Origin: Staphylotrichum longicolle
Lineage: Eukaryota; Ascomycota; Sordariomycetes; Sordariales; Chaetomiaceae
Assembly: GCA_019096155.1 (NCBI GenBank)
Contig: JAHCVI010000005.1
Coordinates: forward strand, 2,614,468 to 2,678,467
Direction of reading: 5' to 3'
Length of the DNA: 64,000 nt
Shown: positions 21,612 through 31,621 of the stretch, one piece after another
How positions within the stretch are numbered: position 1 is the first letter of the stretch
Layout: each line of letters opens with the position of its first letter
Notes under the pieces: model-generated
The model's database searches: none
Seen by the model: only the letters and a program-made list of their open reading frames with translations
Told to the model about the DNA's origin: nothing
Position numbers and translations under genes: made by a program

Positions 21612-22506
21612 TCTCTTCCCGAAGTGATGCTACAGGGATGGTTGTCTCCTTCAGGTTGGCGTGGTGGGGGGGGTTGGTCGTGTCCGTCGCGCCTGGACGA
21701 TGACGCTTCCGAGCTGCCCGCAGCACCTTATCCCCGATAATGACCCTAACCCTGTCTTTAAACATCACATTGAGCTTCTTAGCTTCCTGTCCTTTCCTCC
21801 CTCCTGTCCTTTCCTCCCTTTCCAGCTTAAGACAATGGCACCTGCCGTTGTCCAACAACAGCAGAACCTCAGGTTTTAGTCTGAGGCAGTTGAAGTTTCC
21901 CCATCAAGCGAAATGGACTTGACTCCAGTTGCGTACCTACCTACGCTCCTTCCAACCTGCATCGTCTTCCCGCTTTCACAACCCGTCTCAAGCACCAATT
22001 GGGTTGTGAAGCTCGAGGTCAATCTTTCCTCAAGTTGCATTGAGACCTCAAGTTTGAACTTGTCCCCTCTCTGTCATTTTCCGGCCTCTTTCCTTCCTCT
22101 CCAATGTCTCCCTGATGCGTCGAATTCGCATTGATCACCCTTTTACGTTTCCTTCAACCCCAACCCCCTATGTATTCGGCAAATATCGATACTCGCATTG
22201 CATTTGACAACCAAGGACACTCAAGTTCTTTCCGAGGGGAGATCAACGAGGTGCAGACCATACACTGCCGCCTTGCCTCCGGTTCCTCGGGACCTGGCAT
22301 GTCATGGTGGACGCCGAAAGATCTCCGCCGTCTCGCTGAACAGCTGTTCTTGATCGAGGAGCCTGTCCCCAATTGTTTCTCTCACTGTACTGTACCACTC
22401 CTTTACAAACTACTCGACGTAGAGACCCTTTTGCCTTGATGAGCTCAAGCTCGGCATCGCACCTTAGCTCCAGGCTGCAGGCCCCGTCAGCCCCGACCCC
22501 GACGGC
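21612..22506. other. Intergenic, pyrimidine-rich leader region
   Basis: This separates two divergent genes. The sequence is C/T-rich on the + strand, as in many fungal 5' leaders. An additional 5' exon of the downstream gene cannot be excluded here. No other feature is seen. Confidence 0.5.
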
Positions 22507-25021
22507 ATGCTACCAGGGCTTCCATTTCGTCAGCAAACTCGGCGTGAGCGTCATGAACTCAGTTCACCAGACCCGCCAAGTCCACTGGACTCGGGTTATG
22601 CCTCTGCCTCTCCACCGCCAATCACACCGGAAGAGTCCGCGAAGGAGAACGCGTGGCCCTTGGTAAATACGCAAGGCCACTACGATGGCAATAACTCCGA
22701 CTCAGACGACCCATTTGTCGACAGCGACCATGAAAACTCACTCGCAAACGTGGTGGTAGCGTTACGCAACTCACCCGTACCATCTCAGACGCGCCCGGCG
22801 CTTCTCAGGAGGGCGGCCACTGTTCCTCGGCGAACGCCACGCACGCGTCCGGCTTTGCTGCCTTCTTATCCTCTTCACGTCACTCGACTCCAACAACGAG
22901 GTTCTCAAGCCGTGTCTTTGCGACATCTGGACCGGTTCATACCCCCAAGACACCAAGGAACTGAGCTTTCTGAGAGGTTCAAAGCCAACAAGGCACCGCA
23001 GGAGTTGACTTCTGTCGAGCGAATTCTCCGACACAGCGGGGCCGCTGAGGACCCTTTTGTCTTCCGCCGCAGGATTGTGACGCCCTTGCCCGAAAGCCGC
23101 TCCCGTACTCGCGCCGAAACCGCTGCCAGCCGGAACGAAGGTGAGCACGACGTTGCAGTGTTGTCCGGGTCGGCGTGGTACTGACGCAGTATTAGTGGGC
23201 GGCGTGCTTGGTCCCCTTGATCAGAATAGTATTGATGGAAACGATAGACAGACCGACGGCAACTCCGCCTGGACCGTCGGTCTTGGAGGGGCCGCTGTTA
23301 ACAACGGTCGAGGTCAGCTGGTCAGGAGTAGGACCAATGCTCGGTTGTTCCGGACCACATTTCCGACTGCAAAACCACACGATGACGAGGAGCAAGAAAA
23401 GCACAAAGACCGAATTGCGGCGGCGCTTGGATTGGACCGGGCGCATCGCGTGCTCGAGACCACCGTGGCCACCCCCCGGGACGCAAACTGCAAGAAGCCG
23501 GGCTATGTTCAATCTCAATGGAACGGCGCAGAATGGGTCAACGACGGGCCGATCCCCAAACCTCAAAAGCCGCTCGGGAATCGAACGTTGCCAACCGCCC
23601 CGTTCAAGTGAGTCCCCAGCAACTCTTGACTGGTGCTGTCAGGTGCACTGACACTTGGGAGGGTCCTCGACGCCCCGAACCTGCGAGACGATTTCTACTG
23701 TTCCATCCTAGCGTACTCCGCGACCTCTCAGACGCTGGCAGTTGGGCTGGGCAACCTTCTCTACGGCTGGTCTGAGGCACGGGGCGTGCGGCTCCTGAAC
23801 GCTGGGACTGATCCAGACTGCCACTTGACCAGCCTTTCCTTCTCCTCCGCTGAAGGGTGCAAATCCATCTTGGCCTTTGGAAGGTCCGACAAGACACTTG
23901 GGTTGATGTCACTCTACGATGACCCCGATCCTGCGATTTCGCGCACCGCACCAACTCCCCGATTTGAGGTGATCCAGCCCTGTCCCGTTGCCTGCCTCTG
24001 CTGGAAACCCGTCTGTACGGTTCGGCCCTCACGGAGCCGGATCCATCTTGGCATTCCTGTCAAGAACGAAGATCTTTTAGTTGGCGACGAGACAGGCTTG
24101 GTCTACTACTACGCTGTCGAGTGGCCAGAGCGGTGGGAGGTTGAGCGCCATAATTGGGCAGGACAGATGACGCTGCTGGCGAGAATTGCAGTCCACTCCC
24201 AGCAGATCTGTGGCTTGGCATGGTCGAGAAGCGGCGATATCTTTGGCACAGGAGCAAACGACAATATGTGCTGCCTTTTTGAAAGCGCCAAGATACTCGC
24301 TAGCGATTCCGGTCATCGCAGTAATGAAGACCATCAGGCCGAATCATCGGGGGCGACGCATCTTCGTGGGGCCAGCGAGACCTCATTTGCTGGAACTGAG
24401 ATTCTCTCGCAAACGCCCTACAACCCAGCCAGACACCTCGGTCCTGGCGATCAGAAGCACCAATGGGTCCACGGGGCCGCGGTCAAGGCTATTGCATTCT
24501 GCCCCTGGCAAGACAGCCTGGTGGCCACAGGCGGCGGGTCCAACGACAAGTGCATTCACTTCTTTCACACCGGGTCTGGCGCCGCCCTGGCGTCTATCTC
24601 GGTCTCGGCTCAGGTGACCAGCTTGATCTGGTCCACCACCCGACGCGAGATTGCGGCTACGTTCGGCTACGCGCAGCCCGACCATCCGGTCCGTATCGCC
24701 GTCTTCTCGTGGCCCGAGTGCCGCCAGGTGGCCGCCATCCCATGGGCCGGCGAGCACCGCGCGCTCTATGCGATTCCGTATCCCGGCGGACCGGAGGACG
24801 CGAGCTCAGGGGGCGGCAGGGAGGCGGGAACAGCGCGGGACCGCAGTCGCACCGCGAAGGAGGGATGCATTATGGTTGCATCTAGCGATAAGAGCGTCAA
24901 GTTCCACGAGGTCTGGGTGGCGGACCAGAGGGGAACGGCAGGCGTGGCGGGCGTGTTGGGTGGGAGTCCCATCCTGGAGTTTCTGGAGGGTATCGACAGA
25001 GAGGGGGAGGTGATTCGGTGA
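22507..25021 (+). CDS. AMA1: Meiotic APC/C activator, Ama1/Cdc20-Cdh1 family
   Basis: Three exons (22507-23140, 23190-23607, 23662-25021; introns 49 and 54 nt) join in frame to 803 aa. A C-box, DRFIPPR, lies at about residue 145, the APC/C-binding motif of this family. The linker LPTAPFKVLDAPNLRDDFYCSIL at the exon 2/3 junction matches the start of the Cdc20/Fzr propeller. WD repeats follow (TLAVGLGNLLYGWSE, ICGLAWSRSGDIFGTGANDN, VKAIAFCPWQDSLVATGGG). The last two residues are Ile-Arg, the IR tail that docks on APC3. The propeller is longer and more diverged than in Cdc20 or Cdh1, which favours Ama1, the activator used in meiosis. The true start could lie further upstream. Confidence 0.88.
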
Positions 25022-25443
25022 AGTGGTTGCCTGCTCAAGTTCTTGACCCGAGACTGGCGTAGGACGTAGGATTGCTTGGTTTTGCTGAACGCACATGGAG
25101 GCTGGCATGGTGTTGCGAGCTGCTCTCGAATGGAGCAGGGGCGGTACTGCACAGCGTTGCTTGGCCTGGACTGGAGAGTGATTGATACGGTGCAGTGAAT
25201 GGAGAGACGTGATGCAATAACACTAGTAGGCTGTATTCCATACTCTGCTGCACTGCTGTTTGGTGACTGTTCAAGGCATCACGAACTCTGTGGCAGTGCT
25301 TGAACAAGACGCTGACTCCGCACTTTCGCTTCACGTTGTTTTCCGTTATTGCAGTCCAGAGTCAGGAGTCAGTCGGCCATATCTAGATGAGAAAAAAGAA
25401 ACCATGGCGGCCACTAAGACGAGACGACCTGGGCAAAAGGAAA
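25022..25443. other. Intergenic
   Basis: 3' flank of the Ama1-like gene. A run of T on the minus strand at about 25434-25441 would serve as Pol III terminator for the tRNA that follows. Nothing else is seen. Confidence 0.5.
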
Positions 25444-25538
25444 TGCCCAATAACAGGATTGAACTGTTGACCTTCGCATACCATATACGGGTGGAACCGG
25501 TATTAGTACGACGCTCTAACCAGCTGAGCTAATCGGGC
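25444..25538 (-). tRNA. tRNA-Ile (AAU anticodon) with 21-nt intron
   Basis: The acceptor stem GCCCGAT pairs with ATTGGGC, with one G-T. The D-arm is TAGCTCAGCTGGTTAGAGC. The anticodon stem is TCGTA/TGCGA with loop CTAATA plus A, giving anticodon AAT. The T-arm is AACAG-TTCAATC-CTGTT. A 21-base intron sits one base 3' of the anticodon, the canonical nuclear position. A TTTT run follows downstream. Confidence 0.92.
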
Positions 25539-25972
25539 TTGTTGTGGATTGATGGTGAAGGCGTTCCGGAGACGGGTCCAACAGTGTGGGAAGTGGAATT
25601 CCTGGTTGTTTCGGGGTGGTGGAGTCGTGATTGTGGGATGAGATGGGTGGGTCTGAAGGGTGACGGGAGTGTGTAAGGGGGGGTGGCTATGGGGTTCAAG
25701 GGGGAAGATCATGAGACTGGAAATGAAGAGGAAGTGAACGAAGGATTTAAACCAAAAGACCGCCAGCTAACTGATCTACCACAACGCCGGCCTACCCAAG
25801 AGACGCCATGAAAGATGTATGCCAGACCGAAATCACACGCTGAACCCTTTGCAAATCCTCCCTACGGTGAGAATAGACCGTGTACCGTTCCTCACAGTCA
25901 GAAAACAGCGAATCCAACCCCTCTTCACCACACCACACCACAGCCACATGACCAAAACAGACCACCCTCCTC
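25539..25972. other. Intergenic
   Basis: The tRNA 5' flank and the 3' flank of the SNARE gene. A stretch at 25745-25795 vaguely resembles a tRNA read on the minus strand but does not fold as one. Confidence 0.5.
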
Positions 25973-26929
25973 CTACTTCAAAATCACAATTAACAACACG
26001 AGCACGATAATCAACACCACAATCGCCCCGAGCTGCCTCCCCTCCCCGCTCTCCGCGGCACCCCGCGCGATCCGGCCGACGTGGTTCCGGGCGCGCGACA
26101 GGGCGCCGGCCTGGCGGTCGGCGGCGCGCTCGCTCTCGTCGAGCAGCAGGACCTGGCTGTCGAGCTCGTCGCCGATCTGCATCGACAGCTCGCGCTGGCG
26201 GGCGATGGACTCGCCCAGCGCGTCGAGCTGCGCGTCCTGGTCCGACAGGATCTGCCGGTGGTAGGCGTGGATCTGGGCGTTGGTGAGGTTGGAGGCCGCG
26301 ACGTGGTCGCGGTAGCCTGCGCTGTCGTCGTCGGCGGCGCCGCCGCCGGCGGCGTTGGGGTCGTCGCGGTAGGGGAAGAGGGGGTTGTTGTTTTTGTTGG
26401 TGGTGGTGGTGGTTTGGGACTCGAGGTCTGTGGAGGGGGAGGAGAAGCGGACGGCTTTTTGGGTTGTGCTTGTGATGGTGCGGATGGGGACGATGAGGAC
26501 GAGGGTTCCGGGTGGGAGGATTGGGCGTGGGCAAAGTCGGCGGCTAGGGAGGGGTCGTTGGGGTGGGTGAGAGTGGAGGAGGTGGCGGCGGAGGGGCGGC
26601 CGTGGAACTGCGAGGAGAGATCGGTGTATTGTTTGCGCAGGGACTCGAGGGTGGCGCCGAGGCTGGAGGCTTTTCTAAAGTGTGTGTGAGGGGAGTGCCC
26701 AATGGAAGAGATCGGGTTGGGGGCGGACTTACGATTCATCGCCTGCGTCCTGCAACCGCTGCTGCTCCTTCTCGAGGGACTCCAGACCGTCCCGGAACTG
26801 GTCGAGCGAGCGCGAGATGTGGCCGTCCTGTGAGTCTCGCCGGAGGTTCAATGTCTTTGCGCGCTGCTGCTCGAGGAGCGACAGCTTGATGTGGTCGGCG
26901 AGCAGGAGGAGCGCGTTGGGGTTCGACAT
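25973..26929 (-). CDS. SYN8: Syn8-like Qc-SNARE, endosomal syntaxin
   Basis: Exon 1 runs 26929-26733 and exon 2 26674-25973, around a 58-nt intron (GTAAGT...TTTAG). The N-terminal part is helical (ADHIKLSLLEQQRAKTLNL, SLDQFRDGLESLEKEQQRL). A Ser/Pro-rich linker follows. The SNARE motif (LSDQDAQLDALGESIARQRELSMQIGDELDSQ, with the Q-layer Gln) ends in a 17-residue hydrophobic tail anchor, GAIVVLIIVLVLLIVILK, at the very C-terminus. The SNARE motif is in a frame one off from exon 1. The spliced length is 899 nt, exactly one base short, and the break lies near 26456 in an A-run/G position. A missing base is therefore likely and the intact product would be 299 aa. The role would be fusion at endosomal or vacuolar membranes. 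Confidence 0.88.
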
Positions 26930-27347
26930 GGCGCCGATTAAGGATAGCAATAGCGATTGAACCTATGTGATGCAACAGGGCACTGGCGCGGCGACTTCTT
27001 TTCAAAGAAGGACTGGACTCTGCGGAAACGACGGAGGGTGTTTCGGTTGGCTGATGGAGGGTCGTGCAGTCGCAAGTTCTCGGCTAATCCCGTTCGGACT
27101 CGCCCATTACGTAGGGCCGGCGGCCCCCTGTCAGGTGTCTCGTGGGTGTTCTGGGCGCCAAGTGGCAGGCACCAAAGCAATCTGGTCTGTGCGCTCGATC
27201 CACCAACTCTTGATCCTCCAATCCGACTTGAACTCGACGCGACTACAAAATAAGCGTCCATCCCACCGGCCTCTTCATTGCTTTCTTGTAGCCCTCACTT
27301 ATATCCTCTTCCATCGCCAATAAGAGTGGTCGTGGAGATATTTCGAC
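26930..27347. other. Bidirectional promoter region
   Basis: The region lies between the divergent starts of the SNARE and the AT-hook gene. No recognisable element was found. Confidence 0.5.
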
Positions 27348-28474
27348 ATGGCAGAGACATCAGCGGTGCCGAGTGATGCTGTCATGACCGAGGCTCCTGC
27401 CGTCGGCGAAAACACACCCGACCAAGGCGCCGTCTTGCAACAGCAACAACAACAAGAAGAACAACAAGAACAAGCACTCGATCCAACACTCGAGCAACCC
27501 AGCGATGGACAGCCCCCATTGCCCGCTGCCTTCCCCAAGAAACGCCGCGGACGACCTCCGGGTCGGCCAAACGCAACCGTCCGCGATGCCGACTACGAGG
27601 AGAATCCCCTTGTCCAAGCGTGGAACGCAGCCAAAAACGACCGGGCCGTGCCCGTCGTCTCCATCAGCATCCGCGAGGCCTTGACTGAGCAGTCCCTGGT
27701 CCATGACACGCAACGCGCCATATTCCGCATGCCCAGTCGCGAGACCATCCTGTTTGTGCAGGGCTGGATCACCGCCAAGCACATTGCCTCGCAGCGCCCG
27801 AGCTATGTCAACGGGCTCCTGATTCACTCGCGCGGCCAAGATGCCCCCGTGTCATGTGTCCAGTGCACCGAGAAACGGGCCAAGAACGCCCTGGGTCCCT
27901 TCATGACCTGCCGCGTGCTTCCGGGAAGTTATCATAACAGCTGCTCCAACTGCAAATGGTTCGACAACACATCGAGCTGCTCGCTCTACACAGGCCCAAA
28001 GCCAAACCGCAAACGCAAAGCGAAGGAGCAGCTTCCGCCGCCACCAGCCTCCGGCGTTGGCCCACCTGCAGACGCCGCTGTTGGCGCAGGTGGTCAGGAC
28101 AGCGTTTCGTCCGGATCCCATCCGTACATCCAATCTCAACTGCAACCGGAGGCTGACATGACCATCATTCAAGGGCAACATGACCAACGAACCAATTTGA
28201 CACCCACAACAGATGCCATGGACAACCACTCACAGCATCACACGGAAATCAGTGGCTCCGAGCCGCCAGAAGCCCCGAGCCAGCCGGATTCCGACTCGCA
28301 TTTTGTGCTATCAAGGCCGCACCAGGGAGGAGGCGTGCACGGGCCAGAGCACGACGATGGAGAGTACGTACAGGAGACGTGACGGACATTCGGATTGCTG
28401 ACTTGTCCGGCAGTTATGTAGACGCCCAGCTGGCTGCTCAGTTGCTACCGGAGATTCAGCGCCAGGATCCCTAG
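27348..28474 (+). CDS. AT-hook/DUF3716-type nuclear protein
   Basis: Exons 27348-28363 and 28414-28474 (50-nt intron GTACGT...CAG) give 358 aa. The N-terminus has a Gln-rich tract (about residues 30-45). A basic AT-hook-like KKRRGRPPGRP follows near residue 64. A central Cys region has CVQC, about 20 residues later MTCR, then CSNCKWFDNTSSCS; this is the pattern of DUF3716, a fungal Cys-rich domain common in gene-rich and accessory loci. The segment KRKAKE after it is a second basic patch. The C-terminal half is Gln/His/Pro-rich and disordered. DNA binding in the nucleus is inferred from the AT-hook; the target is unknown. Confidence 0.8.
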
Positions 28475-29213
28475 TCGGGCGACGTGAGCTTTCTTCTGTC
28501 GTGGACGCCACTATGGGAATAACCTGCTGGGCTCCGACGACTCTATCCACGGCCGGCGCAACGGCGGAATTCAGAATTTTCTTAGAAGCGTAGTCAGAGA
28601 ATACGTCGGTTTGCCTTGTTGTGTTTGAGCCAGAAGGCAGCAGCATATTCTCAGGGGCTTTTCCATCTTGGAGTTGAGGTGCTTCGGAAGAGAATTTTAG
28701 GTTTTAGTGCGCAATCCCTTCGCTCTTGCAGCCCAACAACTACCCGGATGTCAAGGGTAATTATGCTTGAGTTCCTGTCACTCAAGGTTTTCCATTCCGA
28801 AAGCTCTGATTGAGCCCTCACTTGTTGGTTCCCGTCACAATACTCCCCTTGCCGCCCAACTGGCTCAGAAGCAACATGTCGGTCATGAGAGAGTCCGACA
28901 CTTGCATACTCTGAGGTACAGGCGCAACATAGGACATGGCTCTTAAGGTTCTCGGTTCTGCAACATATGTCTGTCTATGCAGGCTATCTGCACCTCCAAA
29001 ACCAGCCCATGCGCTGCCTGTACGCGAGTGATCGAGCAGGCAATGGCTGGGTATATCATCATGATCTCTTCCCATGAGCAGTTGTTGTTTTCCCACATTC
29101 TCACAATGACTCGCTGGCTTCGACATCTTTTCAAAGTCCCTCACCGACGCCGTCGCCCCTCAGCCAACTTCTCGACGGGCCAGGATCCCCAAATAAAGTC
29201 AACAAGTTTCAAG
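28475..29213. other. Intergenic
   Basis: No gene is recognised on either strand. The last 100 bases are a plausible leader for the small gene starting at 29214. Confidence 0.5.
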
Positions 29214-29974
29214 ATGACTCCCGTCGCTGTCGCGAAGCAACTCCGGGTGGACGACTGGTCGGAGCAGGAGATTCTCTTTGAGGTGCAGAAGTGGGTAGGT
29301 GCCAATTTGAATAGACTGTTTTTATCTTTCACACCCCGTCGCCGCCCCCGTGGCTTTGGTGCTGGCATCGTGGCTATCGCTTTGTCGACTTTGCTGTCAC
29401 CCCTTGGCCACCTTCATCGTTCCTGCTTGCTCCCCCAAACACTCCCCGGCTCCGTCGTAGCGGGCATCATCTTTGCCCCTACGTTTCTCGATTCATCACC
29501 CTCCCCCCATCGCAGCCTTCTTCTCTCTTTCTTCCCTACTTCCTAGTGATAACACCCCTATAACCACGCCACCCGCCCATAACTAACCCCTGTTCCCCGC
29601 AGAACTCCAACGCGCCCACGCACTTCCTCGCCCTCCCCTCCACCAGCACCAGCACCAGCACCGCCACGGCCACTACCACCCCGCCCTCCTCCCCCGCCGC
29701 CGCGGTCGCCGCCCTCGTCACCATCGTGACGGGAACCCTCTCCCTCGCGCCCGCGGACCCGACCCGCTTCGGCCGCGAGCCCTGGCCCGCCGACGGCCAG
29801 ACCTGGCTGCTGTCGCGCGCCGAGTACGAGCGCACGCACCCGGCGGGCCGGTTCGGCGTGCGGTTCATCGGCTTGCAGGCCGATCGGTTTGAAGGGTGGG
29901 TCGAGGTCTGGGAGAGGCAAAAAGGGGAGGAGGCCATGGTGGGGTGGGACGGGGGCAGGGGCGAGAGCGTGTGA
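29214..29974 (+). CDS. Small unknown protein with N-terminal W-ILxxVQxW motif (copy A)
   Basis: Exon 1, 29214-29294, codes 27 residues ending in EQEILFEVQKW. A long 309-nt intron follows, to 29603. Exon 2 reads NSNAPTHFLALPSTSTST, then a Thr/Ser/Ala tract and a folded-looking part (ALVTIVTGTLSL, TWLLSRAEYE, RFGVRFIGLQADRFEGWVEVWERQ). The joined length is 452 nt, one base short; the missing base lies near 29640 in the C-rich CCCCTCACC. The first exon resembles that of the gene at 30750, both in motif and in the intron placed right after the Trp. No known family is recognised. Confidence 0.55.
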
Positions 29975-30749
29975 ATTGGGGAAGAAATTGTGGAGGGTGG
30001 GCGCGATGAGAGAGGATGGGAAGGGAACAAGAGAGGAGGAGGGATGGGAGGAGTGGTGGACGGGGCGAGGAGGCGGGGAGGAGGGGGAGTCCGAGTTTGG
30101 GTTTGTCTGGGGCGGGAGGGACATGTTGGATCGGGCGTGGCAGGTGATGTCGCGGGGAATGTGGGTTGACGAACAAGGGAGGATCCATGTGCGTGAGAGA
30201 GATGGGATGGGGTGGGGGGAGGAGGAGGCGAGGAGGTTTTTGGGGGAGGTGAGATGGCGGCTGGGGACGTGAGGATGGAGATGTTAGTTGATATGTTGTG
30301 GTATGATTTTGGAACAGCGATATCAAAGAGCCAAGATATAAAGTCCAAACCCCTTCTTACACATCATGGAGGCAGATGTTCGATCCAAGTCTCCCAGCAC
30401 TGCCACCGTGTCCAAGCCTCCAAACTCAAAGCCATTGGTATCACGGAAGCATTTCCATCCCAAGCGTCAAGTCCCTTCGTGACCGTGAGTTCTTTGCTGA
30501 GCATGGAGGGCTTTCAAGAATGCAAGAACCTAGTAATCAAGGTCTGGGCTCAGGACAAAGCACTTGGAAGCGCCATGTTGTCAAGCCTGCTGGAGAGGAT
30601 ACGTAGAGATGTGAAACTCTGAGATCTCGTTCTGAAATAAATACCCCATTGTAGTGCCTACCTCAGGAGCCAACCGTTCTTCACTTCTCAGCCCTTTACC
30701 AATACAGAACTCGGTTACACTTACGGACTACTTGCTCACTCCCATTAAA
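29975..30749. other. Spacer between the two small genes
   Basis: The first 350 bases are strikingly G-rich on the + strand and open in several frames, without domain signal. The rest is ordinary. No gene is called. Confidence 0.5.
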
Positions 30750-31299
30750 ATGGTCACGAACATCAAAGTTACAGGCTGGACCGACCGGCAGATTCTGGAT
30801 CAAGTCCAGCAATGGGTAATACCTTTCCTGAGTTTCAATCCTCTTGAAATCGGTCATGTTGAACGTCGTCTAACTCCTCCAAACCTTCTTGATAGTGCAA
30901 CTACGCGGTTGTGTTTGACGTCCCAGAGATCCAGGCTATCGCCATCACGGTGGACTTTACGGGCGTTGATGGGGCCTATCTCTGGGTCATAAACGAGAGC
31001 GGTTACGGGGTTTACTCTGCAGTTGGAAACGGAGAGAAGTGGTGAGTACATTAATTGTTCCCAATGCGATTTTTCCTTGAGAGATGCCAAGTGCCCAGAG
31101 TGGCAGATGGATGTCGTCTACCTAGGATGCTGCAACCGAAACCTGGCATGCGATTCCGTGACCCTAGCATGGTTCTCTCATTCGGAATCTAACGATATAT
31201 TTGATAGCTAATCTACTCTTCTCCAGGCTCTTTAATGGCACTACCCAGTATGCCGCCACGCTAACCCCAACCGTCCGGTACATTGGTCCCCAGAATTAG
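30750..31299 (+). CDS. Small unknown protein with N-terminal W-ILxxVQxW motif (copy B)
   Basis: Three exons (30750-30815, 30896-31041, 31227-31299; introns 80 and 185 nt) give 94 aa. The reading is continuous, with clean donor and acceptor sites. The N-terminus has GWTDRQILDQVQQW. Exons 2 and 3 are beta-rich (YAVVFDVPEIQAIAITVDF, AYLWVINESGYGVYSAVG, TQYAATLTPTVRYIGPQN). There is no signal peptide or membrane segment. The similarity to the gene at 29214 is limited to the first exon plus the intron position. The function is unknown; the short beta-rich body could be a small lectin- or crystallin-like fold, which is speculation. Confidence 0.7.
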
Positions 31300-31621
31300 G
31301 TGATGCAAGGAATAGACCTTAGCGAGGGATGGGTGATGCGTCGGCAGGAACATGACAAGATCACCGTAGTCAACTAAAGAAATTGGCGTTTATGCTTATG
31401 CATGGCACTAATGCGGTAGCATAATTCCAGACTGGGTGCTGAGTTGACAACCTGGAAGTCTCATCTATCCATTGGCCTTTGTGTGTCAGAGCTTGATGAT
31501 ACCTGTTCGCCCGCTGGAAGCTCCTTTAGCACCAACCCCGTCCACTTCTATTTTCGATGATATCTCAAATATTATTTCTAGAACTATCCATATCTAGCCA
31601 AAGTTACGCTCCGAGAAGGAC
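31300..31621. other. Convergent 3' flank
   Basis: The region lies between the stops of convergent genes. No feature is seen. Confidence 0.5.

Noticed and set aside
25745..25795. tRNA-like string on the minus strand
   Set aside because: It has D-arm-like and T-arm-like words but the acceptor and T stems do not pair.
29536..30348. Long minus-strand Pro-rich frame
   Set aside because: Shadow of G-rich + strand sequence and of the small gene at 29214.
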